Below the pieces are notes generated by a model, which saw only the letters and a list, made by a program, of their open reading frames with translations, was not told the origin of the DNA and searched no databases. Positions 37,401 to 46,724 of a stretch of DNA of 64,000 nucleotides are shown piece after piece. The first letter of the stretch is position 1. Each line of letters begins with the position of its first letter. Where the stretch lies: NCBI GenBank assembly GCA_021809435.1, contig JAKBAD010000001.1:434001-498000 (forward strand). The letters run 5' to 3'. Position numbers and translations under genes: made by a program. The stretch comes from Pseudomonadota bacterium. Its GTDB lineage: Bacteria; Pseudomonadota; Alphaproteobacteria; Acetobacterales; Acetobacteraceae.

Positions 37401-38965
37401 TATTTCTCAGAAAGCACGGCAAGCGGCGTGTCATCGCCCATCGAGCCCACGGCCTCCTGGGCATCATCCACCATCGGGTGCAGAATCAGTTCCATATCCT
37501 CGAGCGTGAACCCGACCGAGAGCTGGCGCCGGCGCAGCTCCTCGGCATCGAGCCGCACGGGCTCGGGCGCATCGGTCTTCACAATATGGTCGATAACCGT
37601 GATCCGGTTCACCCAGGCGCCAAAATCCTGGCGCGCGGCCAGCATGTCTTTCATTTCGGTATCGGTGTAGAACTTCGCCTCACCCAGATCGACACCAATC
37701 GTCTGCCCAGGCCCCACCGCGCCTTTCTCGATGATATCTTCCTCATCGAATTTCACCATGCCGGTTTCCGAACCGACAATCAGCATCTTGTTGCGCGTGA
37801 TCGAGTAGCGCAACGGGCGCAGGCCGTTGCGGTCGAGCCCGGCAATCACAAACCGCCCGTCGCTCGCACACACTGCCGCCGGGCCGTCCCACGGCTCCAT
37901 CACCGCGTTGCAATAAGAAAACAAATCCCGGTGCGCCTTGGGCATGGTCGCGTCATTGGCGATCGAAGGCGGAATCATCAGCGCCTTGGCCATCGGCGCA
38001 TCGCGGCCCGCGCGCACCAGCAGTTCAAACACGTTATCGAGCGCGGCGGTATCCGACCCGCCCGCCTGCACCACCGGCTTCACATAATCGAGAAACTCAT
38101 CCAGCCCCTCAGCTGAAAGCCGCGTCTCATGGCTGGTCATCCAGTTGATATTACCAGCCACCGTGTTGATCTCGCCATTATGCGCGAGCATGCGGAAAGG
38201 CTGGGCCAGCTTCCAGGTCGGGAAGGTATTGGTCGAGTAACGCTGGTGATAAATCGCGAAACGCGAGACGAACCGGTGGTCGAGCAGGTCGGGATAGAAA
38301 TCCGTCAGGCTCTCGGCCAGAAACATGCCCTTATAAACAATCGAGCGGCAGGAGAGCGAGCACAGATACAGCTCGGGCACCTGCGCGGCAATCGCCGCCT
38401 TCTCGATCTTGCGGCGGATGATATAAAGCTCGCGCTCAAATTCATCCTCCGAAATCCCGCGCGGATTCCACAGCATGATCTGCTCGATCTCAGGCCGCGT
38501 GGCATTGGCCTTCTCGCCAATGCACTCAACATTAATCGGTACCTGGCGCCAGCCATAAATACGGAAGCCGAAATTCAGAATCTCGGTCTCAACAATCTGG
38601 CGGCACGTCTCCTGCGCGCCCAGGTCGGTCTTGGGCAGAAACACCATGCCCACGGCAATCGGCCCACCGTGAAGACGATCGCCACCGCGCTTTACTTCCG
38701 CGGCAAAAAAATCCTGCGGAATCTCGACATGAATGCCCGCGCCATCGCCGGTCTTGCCGTCGGCATCCACGGCGCCGCGGTGCCACACCGCTTTGAGCGC
38801 ATCAATACCCGCCTGCACAATGTCGCGGCGCGGCTTGCCATCCAGCGCCGCCACCAGGCCCACGCCGCAGGCGTCATGCTCCATCGAGGGCGCATAGGTC
38901 TCGGCCAGAATCTGCTTGTTCTTATCCCAGGCAGCCAGGAATTCAGGGGCGGTTTCAAAATTCAT
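34433..38965 (-). CDS. gltB: Glutamate synthase large subunit
   Basis: 1510 residues, the standard length. Seen: a short propeptide whose cleavage would expose Cys33 in HDACGVG, the glutamine amidotransferase nucleophile; a class II amidotransferase domain; the central and FMN domains ([37 protein letters not shown]); the 3Fe-4S motif [17 protein letters not shown]; and the C-terminal beta-helix ([21 protein letters not shown]). With GltD it makes two glutamates from glutamine and 2-oxoglutarate using NADPH. It starts 5 bases after gltD, so the order is gltD-gltB. Confidence 0.98.
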   Translation of the reverse strand: [1510 protein letters not shown]

Positions 38966-38970
38966 CTATC

Positions 38971-40404
38971 TTACTCCGCGGCAGCGGCCTGGGAGAGGCC
39001 GGAAAATTGCTTATGAATGGCAAGAGCGGCATCGCGCCCATCCTTAATGGCCCACACCACCAACGAGGCCCCGCGTACAATATCGCCCGCCGCATACACG
39101 CCGGGCAGCGAGGTCTCGAACGTGCGAGCATGAACCTTCAGCGTGCCCCAATTGGTCAGGCTCAGGCCTGGCTCATTAAAGGCGCCCGGAATATCCTCTG
39201 GATCATACCCCAGCGCCTTGATGACCAGATCGGCCTTAACCGTGAAATGCGATCCCTCGATCGCCTCCACAGACTGGCGCCCCGACGCATCGGGCAGACC
39301 CAGATGCATGCGCGCGGCGCGCACGCCCGTAACGTGCTCGTCGCCCAAAAACGCCTCGGGCGCGGCCAGCCAAATGAAATTCACGCCCTCTTCCTCGGCG
39401 TTCTTCACCTCGCGCAGAGAGCCCGGCATGTTCTGCTTGTCACGGCGATAGAGGCATGAAACCGATTTCGCCCCCTGGCGGATGGCGGTGCGCACGCAAT
39501 CCATGGCGGTGTCGCCACCGCCAATCACCACCACATCCTTGCCCGCCGCGTTCAGCGCCCCCGAATCGAATTCCGGCGTGGCATCGCCCAGACTGCGGCG
39601 GTTCGAGGTGATGAGATAATCGAGCGCCGGCACAATGCCCTTTAGCCCGGCGCCCGGCCCGCCCAACTCGCGCGCCTTATAAACACCGGTGGCCACCAGC
39701 ACCGCGTCATGGTCGGCGCGCAGCTGGGCAAACGGAATCTTACCGCCAATATCAGCGTTAAGCACAAACTTTACGCCGCCCTCCTCAAGCCATTTCCAGC
39801 GGCGCAGCACAATTTCCTTTTCCAGCTTGAAGCCAGGAATGCCGTAAATCAGCAGCCCGCCCACACGATCATGGCGGTCATACACGGTCACCTGATAGCC
39901 CAGCCCGCGCAGCCGCTCGGCCGCCGCCAGCCCGGCTGGCCCGGCGCCGATAATGCCCACGCTCTGCTCGCGCTCCTCGGCCGGTGAAACCGGCTTCACC
40001 CAGTCATTGGCAAAGGCGGTATCGGTGATATAGCGCTCCACCGCGCCAATGGTGACCGAGTCAAACCCCTTCTCGATCACGCAATTGCCTTCGCACAGCC
40101 GGTCCTGCGGGCAAATGCGGCCGCAAATTTCGGGGAAGGTGTTAGTCGCTGAAGATAGCTCATAAGCTTCCTCCAGCCGCCCTTCGGCGGTCAGCTTCAG
40201 CCAATCGGGAATATTATTGCCCAGCGGGCAGTTCATCGAGCAGAATGGAATGCCGCACTGGCTGCACCGGCTCGCCTGCGCCTTGGCCGAGCCGGGCTCG
40301 AAACTCTCATAAATCTCGTCAAAATCAGCCTTGCGCTCCGTCGCCTCGCGTTTCGTCGGTGTCTGCTGGGGCAGTTTGATGAATTGCAGCATGCGCTCGG
40401 CCAT
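38971..40404 (-). CDS. gltD: Glutamate synthase small subunit
   Basis: 477 residues from the ATG at 40404, chosen for GAGGG 8 bases upstream; a TTG 12 codons earlier would be the longest frame. Seen: the N-terminal Cys cluster (CSQCGIPFCSMNCPLGNNIPDWL; CGRICPQDRLCEGNCV) for 4Fe-4S centres, FAD-binding GAGPAGLAAAERL around residue 155, NADPH-binding GGGDTAMDC around 290, and a closing GVYAAGDIVRGASLVVWAI. It feeds NADPH electrons to GltB. It shares its domain plan with the flavoprotein at 9812-11587 but lacks that protein's C-terminal ferredoxin clusters. Confidence 0.97.
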   Translation of the reverse strand: MAERMLQFIKLPQQTPTKREATERKADFDEIYESFEPGSAKAQASRCSQCGIPFCSMNCPLGNNIPDWLKLTAEGRLEEAYELSSATNTFPEICGRICPQDRLCEGNCVIEKGFDSVTIGAVERYITDTAFANDWVKPVSPAEEREQSVGIIGAGPAGLAAAERLRGLGYQVTVYDRHDRVGGLLIYGIPGFKLEKEIVLRRWKWLEEGGVKFVLNADIGGKIPFAQLRADHDAVLVATGVYKARELGGPGAGLKGIVPALDYLITSNRRSLGDATPEFDSGALNAAGKDVVVIGGGDTAMDCVRTAIRQGAKSVSCLYRRDKQNMPGSLREVKNAEEEGVNFIWLAAPEAFLGDEHVTGVRAARMHLGLPDASGRQSVEAIEGSHFTVKADLVIKALGYDPEDIPGAFNEPGLSLTNWGTLKVHARTFETSLPGVYAAGDIVRGASLVVWAIKDGRDAALAIHKQFSGLSQAAAAE

Positions 40405-40622
40405 TGGCTCAGCCCTCGTCAAAATTGGCGCGGCCGGCAAGCGCCGGCCACAGCTGGTGAAGATCGTGGGCGTCTTACCCTAGTTTTTGCCGGATTACCA
40501 GGATTTTTTTCAACATAAGACTGCTATGCTGTCCATTTTATCGTTCCCAGCCGCCAAAGCCACGCACCTCACACAATCTGCCTCGTAAAAACAGGTCCGG
40601 TTTGATGTCAATATTCATATAA

Positions 40623-41549
40623 TTACTTTTCACTCCTGCGTTTGCCGCAAAAACGAGCCAGATCGTCAGGCACAACCCGCTCAATCGCCACCGGCGCAAT
40701 GCCCAGCTCGGCCAATCCAGGCATTCCTGGCCCCGCCACATTGTCGCGCGCCAAAAGCTTTATCTGGTCGCGGGTCAGCAATTTGCCGGGCAGCCGCTCC
40801 AGCATCATGGCCTGGAACTTGGCCAGCGCCACCGGCATATCCCATATCAACCGCCGCTGGCAGCTATAGCGCAGCGTGCGCGCGACCAACTCATGAAAGC
40901 TCACCACCTCCGGGCCGCCCAGCTCAAAAATCCGCCCCTCATGCCCAGGCTCGGCGGCAACCCGAATCGCCGCGGCGACATCACCCACATGCACCGGCTG
41001 AAATTTCACCGCCCCGCCAACAATGGGGATCACCGGCATCACCCGCGCCATCGCCGCGAAGCGGTTAAAAAAACTATCCCCAACCCCAAAAATGATCGAG
41101 GGGCGCAAAATTACCGCGCCGGGAAACGCCGCGCGCACCAGCCGCTCGCCCTCCCCTTTGCTCGCCGCATAAAGACTGCCCGACGCCGGATCAGCGCCAA
41201 TCGCCGAAACATGCACGAATTGCCCAACCCCCGCGGCCGCCGCCTGGGTAGCCAGCCGCCCGGCGGCCTGGGCGTGCAACCGGGCAAAATCACCCGCCCT
41301 GGCTTCAGCCAATATGCCCACCAGATTCACCGCCAGCGCCGCGCCCTGCAGCGCGCGCGCCGTGGCGTCGGACGATTCGAGCGGCGCCAGCACAGGCTCC
41401 ACACCCAATTCACGCAGCCACTTCGCCGCCGCCATGCTGCGAACCCCGGCGCGCACATCCCAGCCGCCCCGCGCCAGCGCCGCCACCACGTTGCGCCCCA
41501 CAAAACCCGCCGCTCCAAAAATAACCGCGGTTTTCCGCCCGGCATCCAT
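40623..41549 (-). CDS. NDUFA9-like NAD(P)-binding SDR protein
   Basis: 308 residues from the ATG at 41549, supported by AGAGGTG 6 bases upstream. Seen: the dinucleotide turn VIFGAAGFVGRNVVAAL near the N-terminus, FVHVSAIGADPASGSLYAASKGEGERLV (Ser, Tyr and Lys positions of an atypical SDR), ILRPSIIFG and PVHVGDVAAAI. This matches the bacterial relatives of the complex I subunit NDUFA9, often encoded in alphaproteobacteria without a fixed operon. The role may be a quinone or NAD(P)-linked reductase or a structural protein; this is not resolved. Confidence 0.85.
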   Translation of the reverse strand: MDAGRKTAVIFGAAGFVGRNVVAALARGGWDVRAGVRSMAAAKWLRELGVEPVLAPLESSDATARALQGAALAVNLVGILAEARAGDFARLHAQAAGRLATQAAAAGVGQFVHVSAIGADPASGSLYAASKGEGERLVRAAFPGAVILRPSIIFGVGDSFFNRFAAMARVMPVIPIVGGAVKFQPVHVGDVAAAIRVAAEPGHEGRIFELGGPEVVSFHELVARTLRYSCQRRLIWDMPVALAKFQAMMLERLPGKLLTRDQIKLLARDNVAGPGMPGLAELGIAPVAIERVVPDDLARFCGKRRSEK

Positions 41550-41702
41550 GTTTTCACCTCTCATGACCCTGCAAGAAAATGTAGGGTCGGCATCTTTCTC
41601 GCTCAAGCACAGTTGACGGCGCGCGTGACGGGCATTAAACGCCCCTCCACGGTGCTGCGGCACCCGACGCGAAGCGGACACAAGCCGCTAAGCAAAGGGT
41701 GA

Positions 41703-41789
<87 letters not shown>

Positions 41790-41822
41790 CTTTTTTCTCT
41801 CTATATCTTCTAAGGTGACAAG

Positions 41823-42452
41823 ATGAACGGGATTACGCTTCATAAGCATGATCTTCCCGCAGGCCTCGATCTCGGCCCCATCGTCGCCATCGATACCGAG
41901 ACCATGGGCCTCGATCCCCGGCGTGATCGTTTGTGCCTCGTTCAACTCTCCAGCGGAGACGGCACCGCCCATCTGGTCCAGATCATCCCAGAGCGCCTCG
42001 GCGGCCAGGGCGCCAACTGCCCCAACCTCAAGGCCCTGCTCACCAACCCCAACGTCACCAAGCTGTTCCATTTCGCGCGGTTCGACATCGCGGCGCTCCA
42101 AAATGCGCTGGGCGTGGTCACGGCGCCGGTGGTGTGCACCAAAATCGCCTCCAAGCTGGTCCGCACCTACACCGACCGTCACGGCCTCAAGGAGCTGTGC
42201 CGCGACCTCGCGGGCGTTGAAATCTCCAAGCAACAGCAAACCAGCGACTGGGGCGCCGCCGAGCTCAGCCCCGAGCAGCTCACCTACGCCGCCTCCGACG
42301 TGCTCTATCTGCACACCATCTGGTCGCGCCTCCAGGCGCTGCTCGCGCGTGAAAACCGCATGGCCATCGCCCAGGCCGCCTATGAGTTCCTGCCCACCCG
42401 CGCCCAGCTCGACCTGCTCGGCTATGAAGAGCCCGATCTCTTCTCCCACTGA
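41823..42452 (+). CDS. rnd: Ribonuclease D-type 3'-5' exonuclease
   Basis: 209 residues. Seen: the DEDD exonuclease motifs: IAIDTETMGL near residue 22, FHFARFDIAAL around 82, and YAASDVLYLHTIW (DEDDy Tyr/Asp) near 160. It lacks the C-terminal HRDC domains of E. coli RNase D, as do short alphaproteobacterial versions. It processes RNA 3' ends, for example tRNA precursors. It lies 33 bases after tRNA-Leu and upstream of lptC, a common alphaproteobacterial setting. Confidence 0.9.
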   Translation: MNGITLHKHDLPAGLDLGPIVAIDTETMGLDPRRDRLCLVQLSSGDGTAHLVQIIPERLGGQGANCPNLKALLTNPNVTKLFHFARFDIAALQNALGVVTAPVVCTKIASKLVRTYTDRHGLKELCRDLAGVEISKQQQTSDWGAAELSPEQLTYAASDVLYLHTIWSRLQALLARENRMAIAQAAYEFLPTRAQLDLLGYEEPDLFSH

Positions 42453-42659
42453 GGTCCCTATTTCCCTTCGTTACCGCCTTCATGTTGACCCGCGCCCTTC
42501 CGCTGGTCATATCACCGCCATGAGCCGTGGTGAGACATTGGGCGCCCACGCGCAGCCCACGCCAACAAAACATCCCGCCCGCCGGGGTTTGGTGCTAGAC
42601 CTGCACGCCACGCGGGCGACACCGGCAAAGCCCCGCGCCACAGCCATGACGAGGGCAGC

Positions 42660-43313
42660 ATGAACCGGCCACGGCGCGACAATATTCTCGAATCCCTCCA
42701 CCGCCCCGAGTCCTCCGATCTCTCCCAGCTCGCCAAGCGCAGCCAGCGCGTGGCCTGGGCCAAAAAACTGCTGCCCGTGGCGGCCGCCCTGCTATTGGTG
42801 GCGCTGGTGATCGTGCCTTCGCTCCGCCTAGGCCCCGATTCCAACCGCGTCTCCTATCAAGTCAGCGACGGTTCCGGCCCTCCCCCCACCTCCAAGCTAC
42901 TGGGCGCCACCTATCACGGCACCGATCAGCAGGGTAACCCCTTCACCGTCACCGCCGACACCGCCATCCAGTCCCAAAGCAACCTCGTCACCCTCACCAA
43001 TCCCGAGGGCGATATCAGCCTCAAATCTGGCACCTGGCTGATGCTCAAGGCGCAATCGGGCCTCTATCATCAGGATACCAGTCAGCTCGAGCTGACCGGC
43101 AATGTCACGCTTTACCGCAATGACGGCACCACCATGACCACCAGCGCCGCCACGCTCGACCTGCACGCCGGCATCGCCCAAGGCAGCGCGCAGGTACAGG
43201 CCCAGGGGCCGTTTGGTAAACTGACCGCGCAGAACGGTTTCGAAGTGGTTGATCGCGGCACCGGGATCAGCTTCAAAGGTCCCGTTGACCTCACACTCAC
43301 GCAGGCGCCATGA
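42660..43313 (+). CDS. lptC: LPS export protein LptC
   Basis: 217 residues. Seen: a short cytoplasmic N-terminus, a single membrane helix around residues 37-55 (KLLPVAAALLLVALVIVPSL), then a periplasmic beta-jellyroll with GATYHGTDQQGNPFTVTADTA and GNVTLYRNDGTTMTT, the LptC/YrbK pattern. It is anchored in the inner membrane and passes LPS from LptBFG to LptA. It overlaps lptA by 4 bases, starting the lptC-lptA-lptB unit. GAGGG lies 5 bases before the start. Confidence 0.9.
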   Translation: MNRPRRDNILESLHRPESSDLSQLAKRSQRVAWAKKLLPVAAALLLVALVIVPSLRLGPDSNRVSYQVSDGSGPPPTSKLLGATYHGTDQQGNPFTVTADTAIQSQSNLVTLTNPEGDISLKSGTWLMLKAQSGLYHQDTSQLELTGNVTLYRNDGTTMTTSAATLDLHAGIAQGSAQVQAQGPFGKLTAQNGFEVVDRGTGISFKGPVDLTLTQAP

Positions 43314-44194
43314 CCAAGTCTCTTTTTATTCTGCTGGCCATGCTGGCCGGCTCGCCTGCCGCCGCGCAGGAGCTCAATCTTGGCGCCGCGCCGGTGCCGG
43401 TCCACATTACCGCCACGGGCAACATGTCCTGGTCGGCAGACGCTCAAACCGTCACCGCCGCCGGCAACGCCAAGGCTGTGCGTGGCGATGTCACGATCGA
43501 GGCCGATCAGCTGATCGCCCATTACCTCAAGCAGCCCAGCCCGGCCGCCGTGTCATCCCCAGCCGCATCGCCGGCCGCCGCTCCGTTTGACCAGGGCAAC
43601 GCCCAGCTCGATGAGCTCGAAGCCAGCGGCAATGTGCACATCTTCACCGCCACCGATAATGCCTGGGGCGACAAGGCGATCTACAGCCTGAAATCCGCCG
43701 TGCTGGTGCTCACCGGCGAACACCTCAAGCTCACCACCCCGCAAGATACCCTCACCGCCCGCGACTCGGTAGAATATTACGCCAATCAGCACATGGCGGT
43801 GGCGCGCGGCAACGCCCTCATCACCACCAGCGATGGCCGCTCCATCCAGGCCGACGTCATCACCGCTTATTTCGCCACCACCCAGTCCAGCAGCCAGGCG
43901 GGCGCCTCCACGCTCGCCGGCCTCGGCCAAGGTGGCGCGCTTGAGCGGGTCGAGGCGGTCGGTCATGTCGTCGTTCGCACCAAAACCGACATTGTCACCG
44001 GCGATCGCGGTGTTTATCTCGCGGCCACCCAGCAGGCCCGGCTGGGAGGCAACGTGCACATCATCCAGGGCCAGAATGAGCTTGCCGGCGGTGATGCGCT
44101 GGTTAACATGAAATCAGGCACCGCCACCCTGCTGGCGGGTCCGGGCGGCCAGGTCTCTGGCACCATCACGCCGGGTTCAGGAGACACGAAGTGA
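43310..44194 (+). CDS. lptA: LPS transport periplasmic protein LptA
   Basis: 294 residues, longer than E. coli LptA (185), mainly through a Pro/Ala/Ser insert (around residues 70-90) and repeats. Seen: a signal peptide ending near AAAQE, and OstA-type blocks SADAQTVTAAGNAKAVRGDVTIEADQLIAHY and AKTDIVTGDRGVYLAATQQARLGGNVHI-like strands that build the bridge across the periplasm. It overlaps lptC and lptB by 4 bases each, so the three are translationally coupled. Confidence 0.88.
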   Translation: MTKSLFILLAMLAGSPAAAQELNLGAAPVPVHITATGNMSWSADAQTVTAAGNAKAVRGDVTIEADQLIAHYLKQPSPAAVSSPAASPAAAPFDQGNAQLDELEASGNVHIFTATDNAWGDKAIYSLKSAVLVLTGEHLKLTTPQDTLTARDSVEYYANQHMAVARGNALITTSDGRSIQADVITAYFATTQSSSQAGASTLAGLGQGGALERVEAVGHVVVRTKTDIVTGDRGVYLAATQQARLGGNVHIIQGQNELAGGDALVNMKSGTATLLAGPGGQVSGTITPGSGDTK

Positions 44195-44931
44195 CCGTCG
44201 ATACCTCCCGCGAGGGGCTTTACGCCACCTCGCTCAGCAAGCGCTTCAAAAAGCGCCCGGTGGTGCGCGATGTCTCGCTGCACGTCAAACGCGGCGAGGC
44301 GGTGGGCTTACTCGGCCCCAACGGCGCGGGCAAAACCACCACCTTTTACATGATCGTCGGGCTCATCGCCCCTGACAGCGGCATCATCTCGCTCGATGGC
44401 ACCGAGATTTCCTCCCTGCCCATGTACCGGCGCGCCCGGCTGGGCATCGGCTATCTGCCTCAGGAAGCCAGCGTGTTCCGCGGCCTCAATGTCGAGCAAA
44501 ACATCATGGCCGCGCTCGATGTGGTCGAGCCAGACCGCGACCGGCGTGAGGAAATCCTCTCCGAGCTGCTGGCAGAGTTCAGCATCTCTCATCTGCGTCG
44601 CACTCCGGCACTTGCCCTCTCGGGCGGCGAGCGCCGCCGCGTCGAAATCGCCCGCGCCCTGGCCACCGGCCCCAACTATATCCTGCTTGATGAGCCTTTG
44701 GCCGGCATCGACCCCATCGCGGTGGGCGAAATCCGCGACCTCGTCTCGCATCTCAAGCATCGCGGCCTCGGCGTGCTGATCACCGACCACAATGTCCGCG
44801 AGACACTCGAAATCATCGACCGCGCCTATATCCTCTATGACGGTCAGGTGTTGATGGAAGGTCAGCCCTCCGAAGTCGTGGCCCACGAGGATGTCCGGCG
44901 CGTCTATCTGGGCGAGCGCTTCAGCCTGTAG
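44191..44931 (+). CDS. lptB: LPS export ATP-binding protein LptB
   Basis: 246 residues. Seen: Walker A GPNGAGKTT near residue 45, the Q-loop, signature LALSGGERRRVEIARAL near 145, Walker B NYILLDEPLAGIDP, and the switch His in ITDHNVRETL, an LptB-specific sequence. It is the ATPase of the LptB2FGC complex that extracts LPS from the inner membrane. It is last in the lptCAB unit; rpoN follows after a 290-base gap. Confidence 0.97.
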   Translation: MTVDTSREGLYATSLSKRFKKRPVVRDVSLHVKRGEAVGLLGPNGAGKTTTFYMIVGLIAPDSGIISLDGTEISSLPMYRRARLGIGYLPQEASVFRGLNVEQNIMAALDVVEPDRDRREEILSELLAEFSISHLRRTPALALSGGERRRVEIARALATGPNYILLDEPLAGIDPIAVGEIRDLVSHLKHRGLGVLITDHNVRETLEIIDRAYILYDGQVLMEGQPSEVVAHEDVRRVYLGERFSL

Positions 44932-45221
44932 CCAACAGGTCAGGGCGCGGCCTGCACGCACAAGACATGCAAATCCAGCATATCTATTCAACAACCACTC
45001 CGCCTACCAAGAACGTAAACGCCCGCAACGCCTCTCCCTCCGTTGGGTCCATCCGCGCCAAATTCTAAAAAAACTTTTTTAACAACAACAACCAAGCCAG
45101 AATTACCGGCATTCATAACGTCTCCTGGCAGCATTGTGCAGGCGCACAAAGCGTCATGCACAATCCGGGCCAAGCCGTCAAAACGCTTTGCGCCTGTCAA
45201 AAAACGCGCTAGCCTTCTGGC
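44932..45221. other. Intergenic region upstream of rpoN
   Basis: 290 bases with no gene. Seen: an 8-bp inverted repeat ATTGTGCA (45133-45140) / TGCACAAT (45157-45164) with a 16-nt spacer that could be an operator or leader hairpin for rpoN, and CTAAAAAAACTTTTTTAAC near 45067, a short A/T dyad. The gap separates lptB from rpoN, which in many relatives is much shorter, so rpoN may have its own promoter here. Confidence 0.4.
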
Positions 45222-46724
45222 ATGGCTTTTGCTCCTTCCCTCGGGCCGCGCCTGGATATGCGCCAATCGCAGTCGTTGGTGATGACCCCGCAACTGCGCC
45301 AAGCCATCCAGCTGCTGCAATTCTCCAATCTCGAGGCCGCTTCATATCTTGAAGATGAATTGCTGAAAAATCCGCTCCTTGAGCGCGATGATCCTGGCCC
45401 CTCACCCACGGCCGAGCCGCCAATTGCGCCCCCCACCCTCTCCCCCGATAGCGACGCCGCCAGCGGCACAGCGTCCGAGTTCCTGCCCACCGCCAACGAG
45501 GCTCCCCTCGACCTCGATCCGACCAATATCTACGACCCCGGCACCAATGCCGATGGGTACGGCGCCACCGGCAGTGGCTCATTTTCAGAAGACGGCGAGG
45601 CCTGGAACCCCATCGAGGCCCTGGGCGCCGAGCGTCCAAACCTGCGTGAACATCTGGAAAGCCAGATGCGCCTCACCTTCGCCCATCCCACCGAGCGCCT
45701 CATCGCCCTGGCCCTCATCGCCGCGCTCGATGAAGCCGGCCGCCTCGCCGAAGCCCCCAGCGTAATCGCTGACCAGCTCGGCGTCCCTCTAGCCGCGCTT
45801 GAAGCCGTGCGCGCCAAAATGCTCCACTTCGACCCGCCGGGCCTGTTCGCGCTCTCGCTGGCCGAGTGTCTGGCCGCCCAGCTGGCCGAAAAAAACCGCC
45901 TCGACCCCGCCATGGTGGCCCTGCTCGAAAATCTCGAGCGCCTGGCCCGGCGCGAACTGCGCCAGCTTCAAGAGATTTGCGGCGTGGATGCCGAAGACCT
46001 CGCCGATATGATCGCCGAGATCAAACGCCTCGACCCCAAGCCCGGCACCGGCTTCGATTTCGAGCCCCTGCGCCCCCTCATCCCCGATGTGCTGATGCGC
46101 CCAGCCCCGGCGAATGAGACCGGCGAGAGTGACTGGCTGCTCGAAATCAACCCCGAGACCATGCCCCGCCTGCTCATCCGCCGCGGCTTTCACGCCCGCA
46201 TGCTGGCGTCGGGCTCGCGCGAGACACGCGGCTTCCTCTCCGAACAGATGCAAAACGCCAACTCTCTGGTCAAAGCCCTCGAGTCCCGTACCCAAACCAT
46301 CCTGCGCGTCGCCGCTGAGATCGTGCGCCGCCAGGACGGGTTTTTCCGCCACGGCATCTCGCATCTGCGCCCCCTCACGCTGCGCGACATCGCCGCCGAA
46401 GTCGAGCTGCACGAAAGCACCGTCTCGCGCGCCACCTCCAACAAATCCATCGCCACACCACGGGGTATTTTCGAGCTGAAATTCTTCTTCACCACCGCGC
46501 TGGCGGGCGCGAACGGCGAAACCCACTCGGCCGAAACGGTCCGCCACCGCGTCGGCCAGATCATCAATGCCGAGAACCCAAAAAATATTTTGTCAGATGA
46601 CGCCGTCGCGGCACTATTGCAAAAAGAAGGCATAGACATCGCACGAAGAACCGTGGCCAAATACCGGGAAGCGTTGCGTATTCCAGGCTCGGCGCAGCGC
46701 AAGCGGGAGAAGCAGCCCGCTTAA
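45222..46724 (+). CDS. rpoN: RNA polymerase sigma-54 factor
   Basis: 500 residues. Seen: the N-terminal activator-interaction region (QSQSLVMTPQLRQAIQLLQFSNLE), an acidic/Pro-rich linker, the core-binding region (IEALGAERPNLREHLESQM onward), the helix-turn-helix (TLRDIAAEVELHESTVSR) and the C-terminal RpoN box ARRTVAKYRE. It directs transcription from -24/-12 promoters with enhancer-binding activators, often for nitrogen, pilus or motility genes. It is followed by hpf after 55 bases. No -24/-12 promoter was convincingly seen in this window. Confidence 0.97.
   Translation: MAFAPSLGPRLDMRQSQSLVMTPQLRQAIQLLQFSNLEAASYLEDELLKNPLLERDDPGPSPTAEPPIAPPTLSPDSDAASGTASEFLPTANEAPLDLDPTNIYDPGTNADGYGATGSGSFSEDGEAWNPIEALGAERPNLREHLESQMRLTFAHPTERLIALALIAALDEAGRLAEAPSVIADQLGVPLAALEAVRAKMLHFDPPGLFALSLAECLAAQLAEKNRLDPAMVALLENLERLARRELRQLQEICGVDAEDLADMIAEIKRLDPKPGTGFDFEPLRPLIPDVLMRPAPANETGESDWLLEINPETMPRLLIRRGFHARMLASGSRETRGFLSEQMQNANSLVKALESRTQTILRVAAEIVRRQDGFFRHGISHLRPLTLRDIAAEVELHESTVSRATSNKSIATPRGIFELKFFFTTALAGANGETHSAETVRHRVGQIINAENPKNILSDDAVAALLQKEGIDIARRTVAKYREALRIPGSAQRKREKQPA

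Noticed and set aside
35795-38116. 773-codon open frame on the plus strand, antisense to gltB
   Set aside because: It mirrors the GC-rich codon pattern of gltB, is rich in His/Arg/Ala, has no recognisable domain, and gltB itself is unmistakable.
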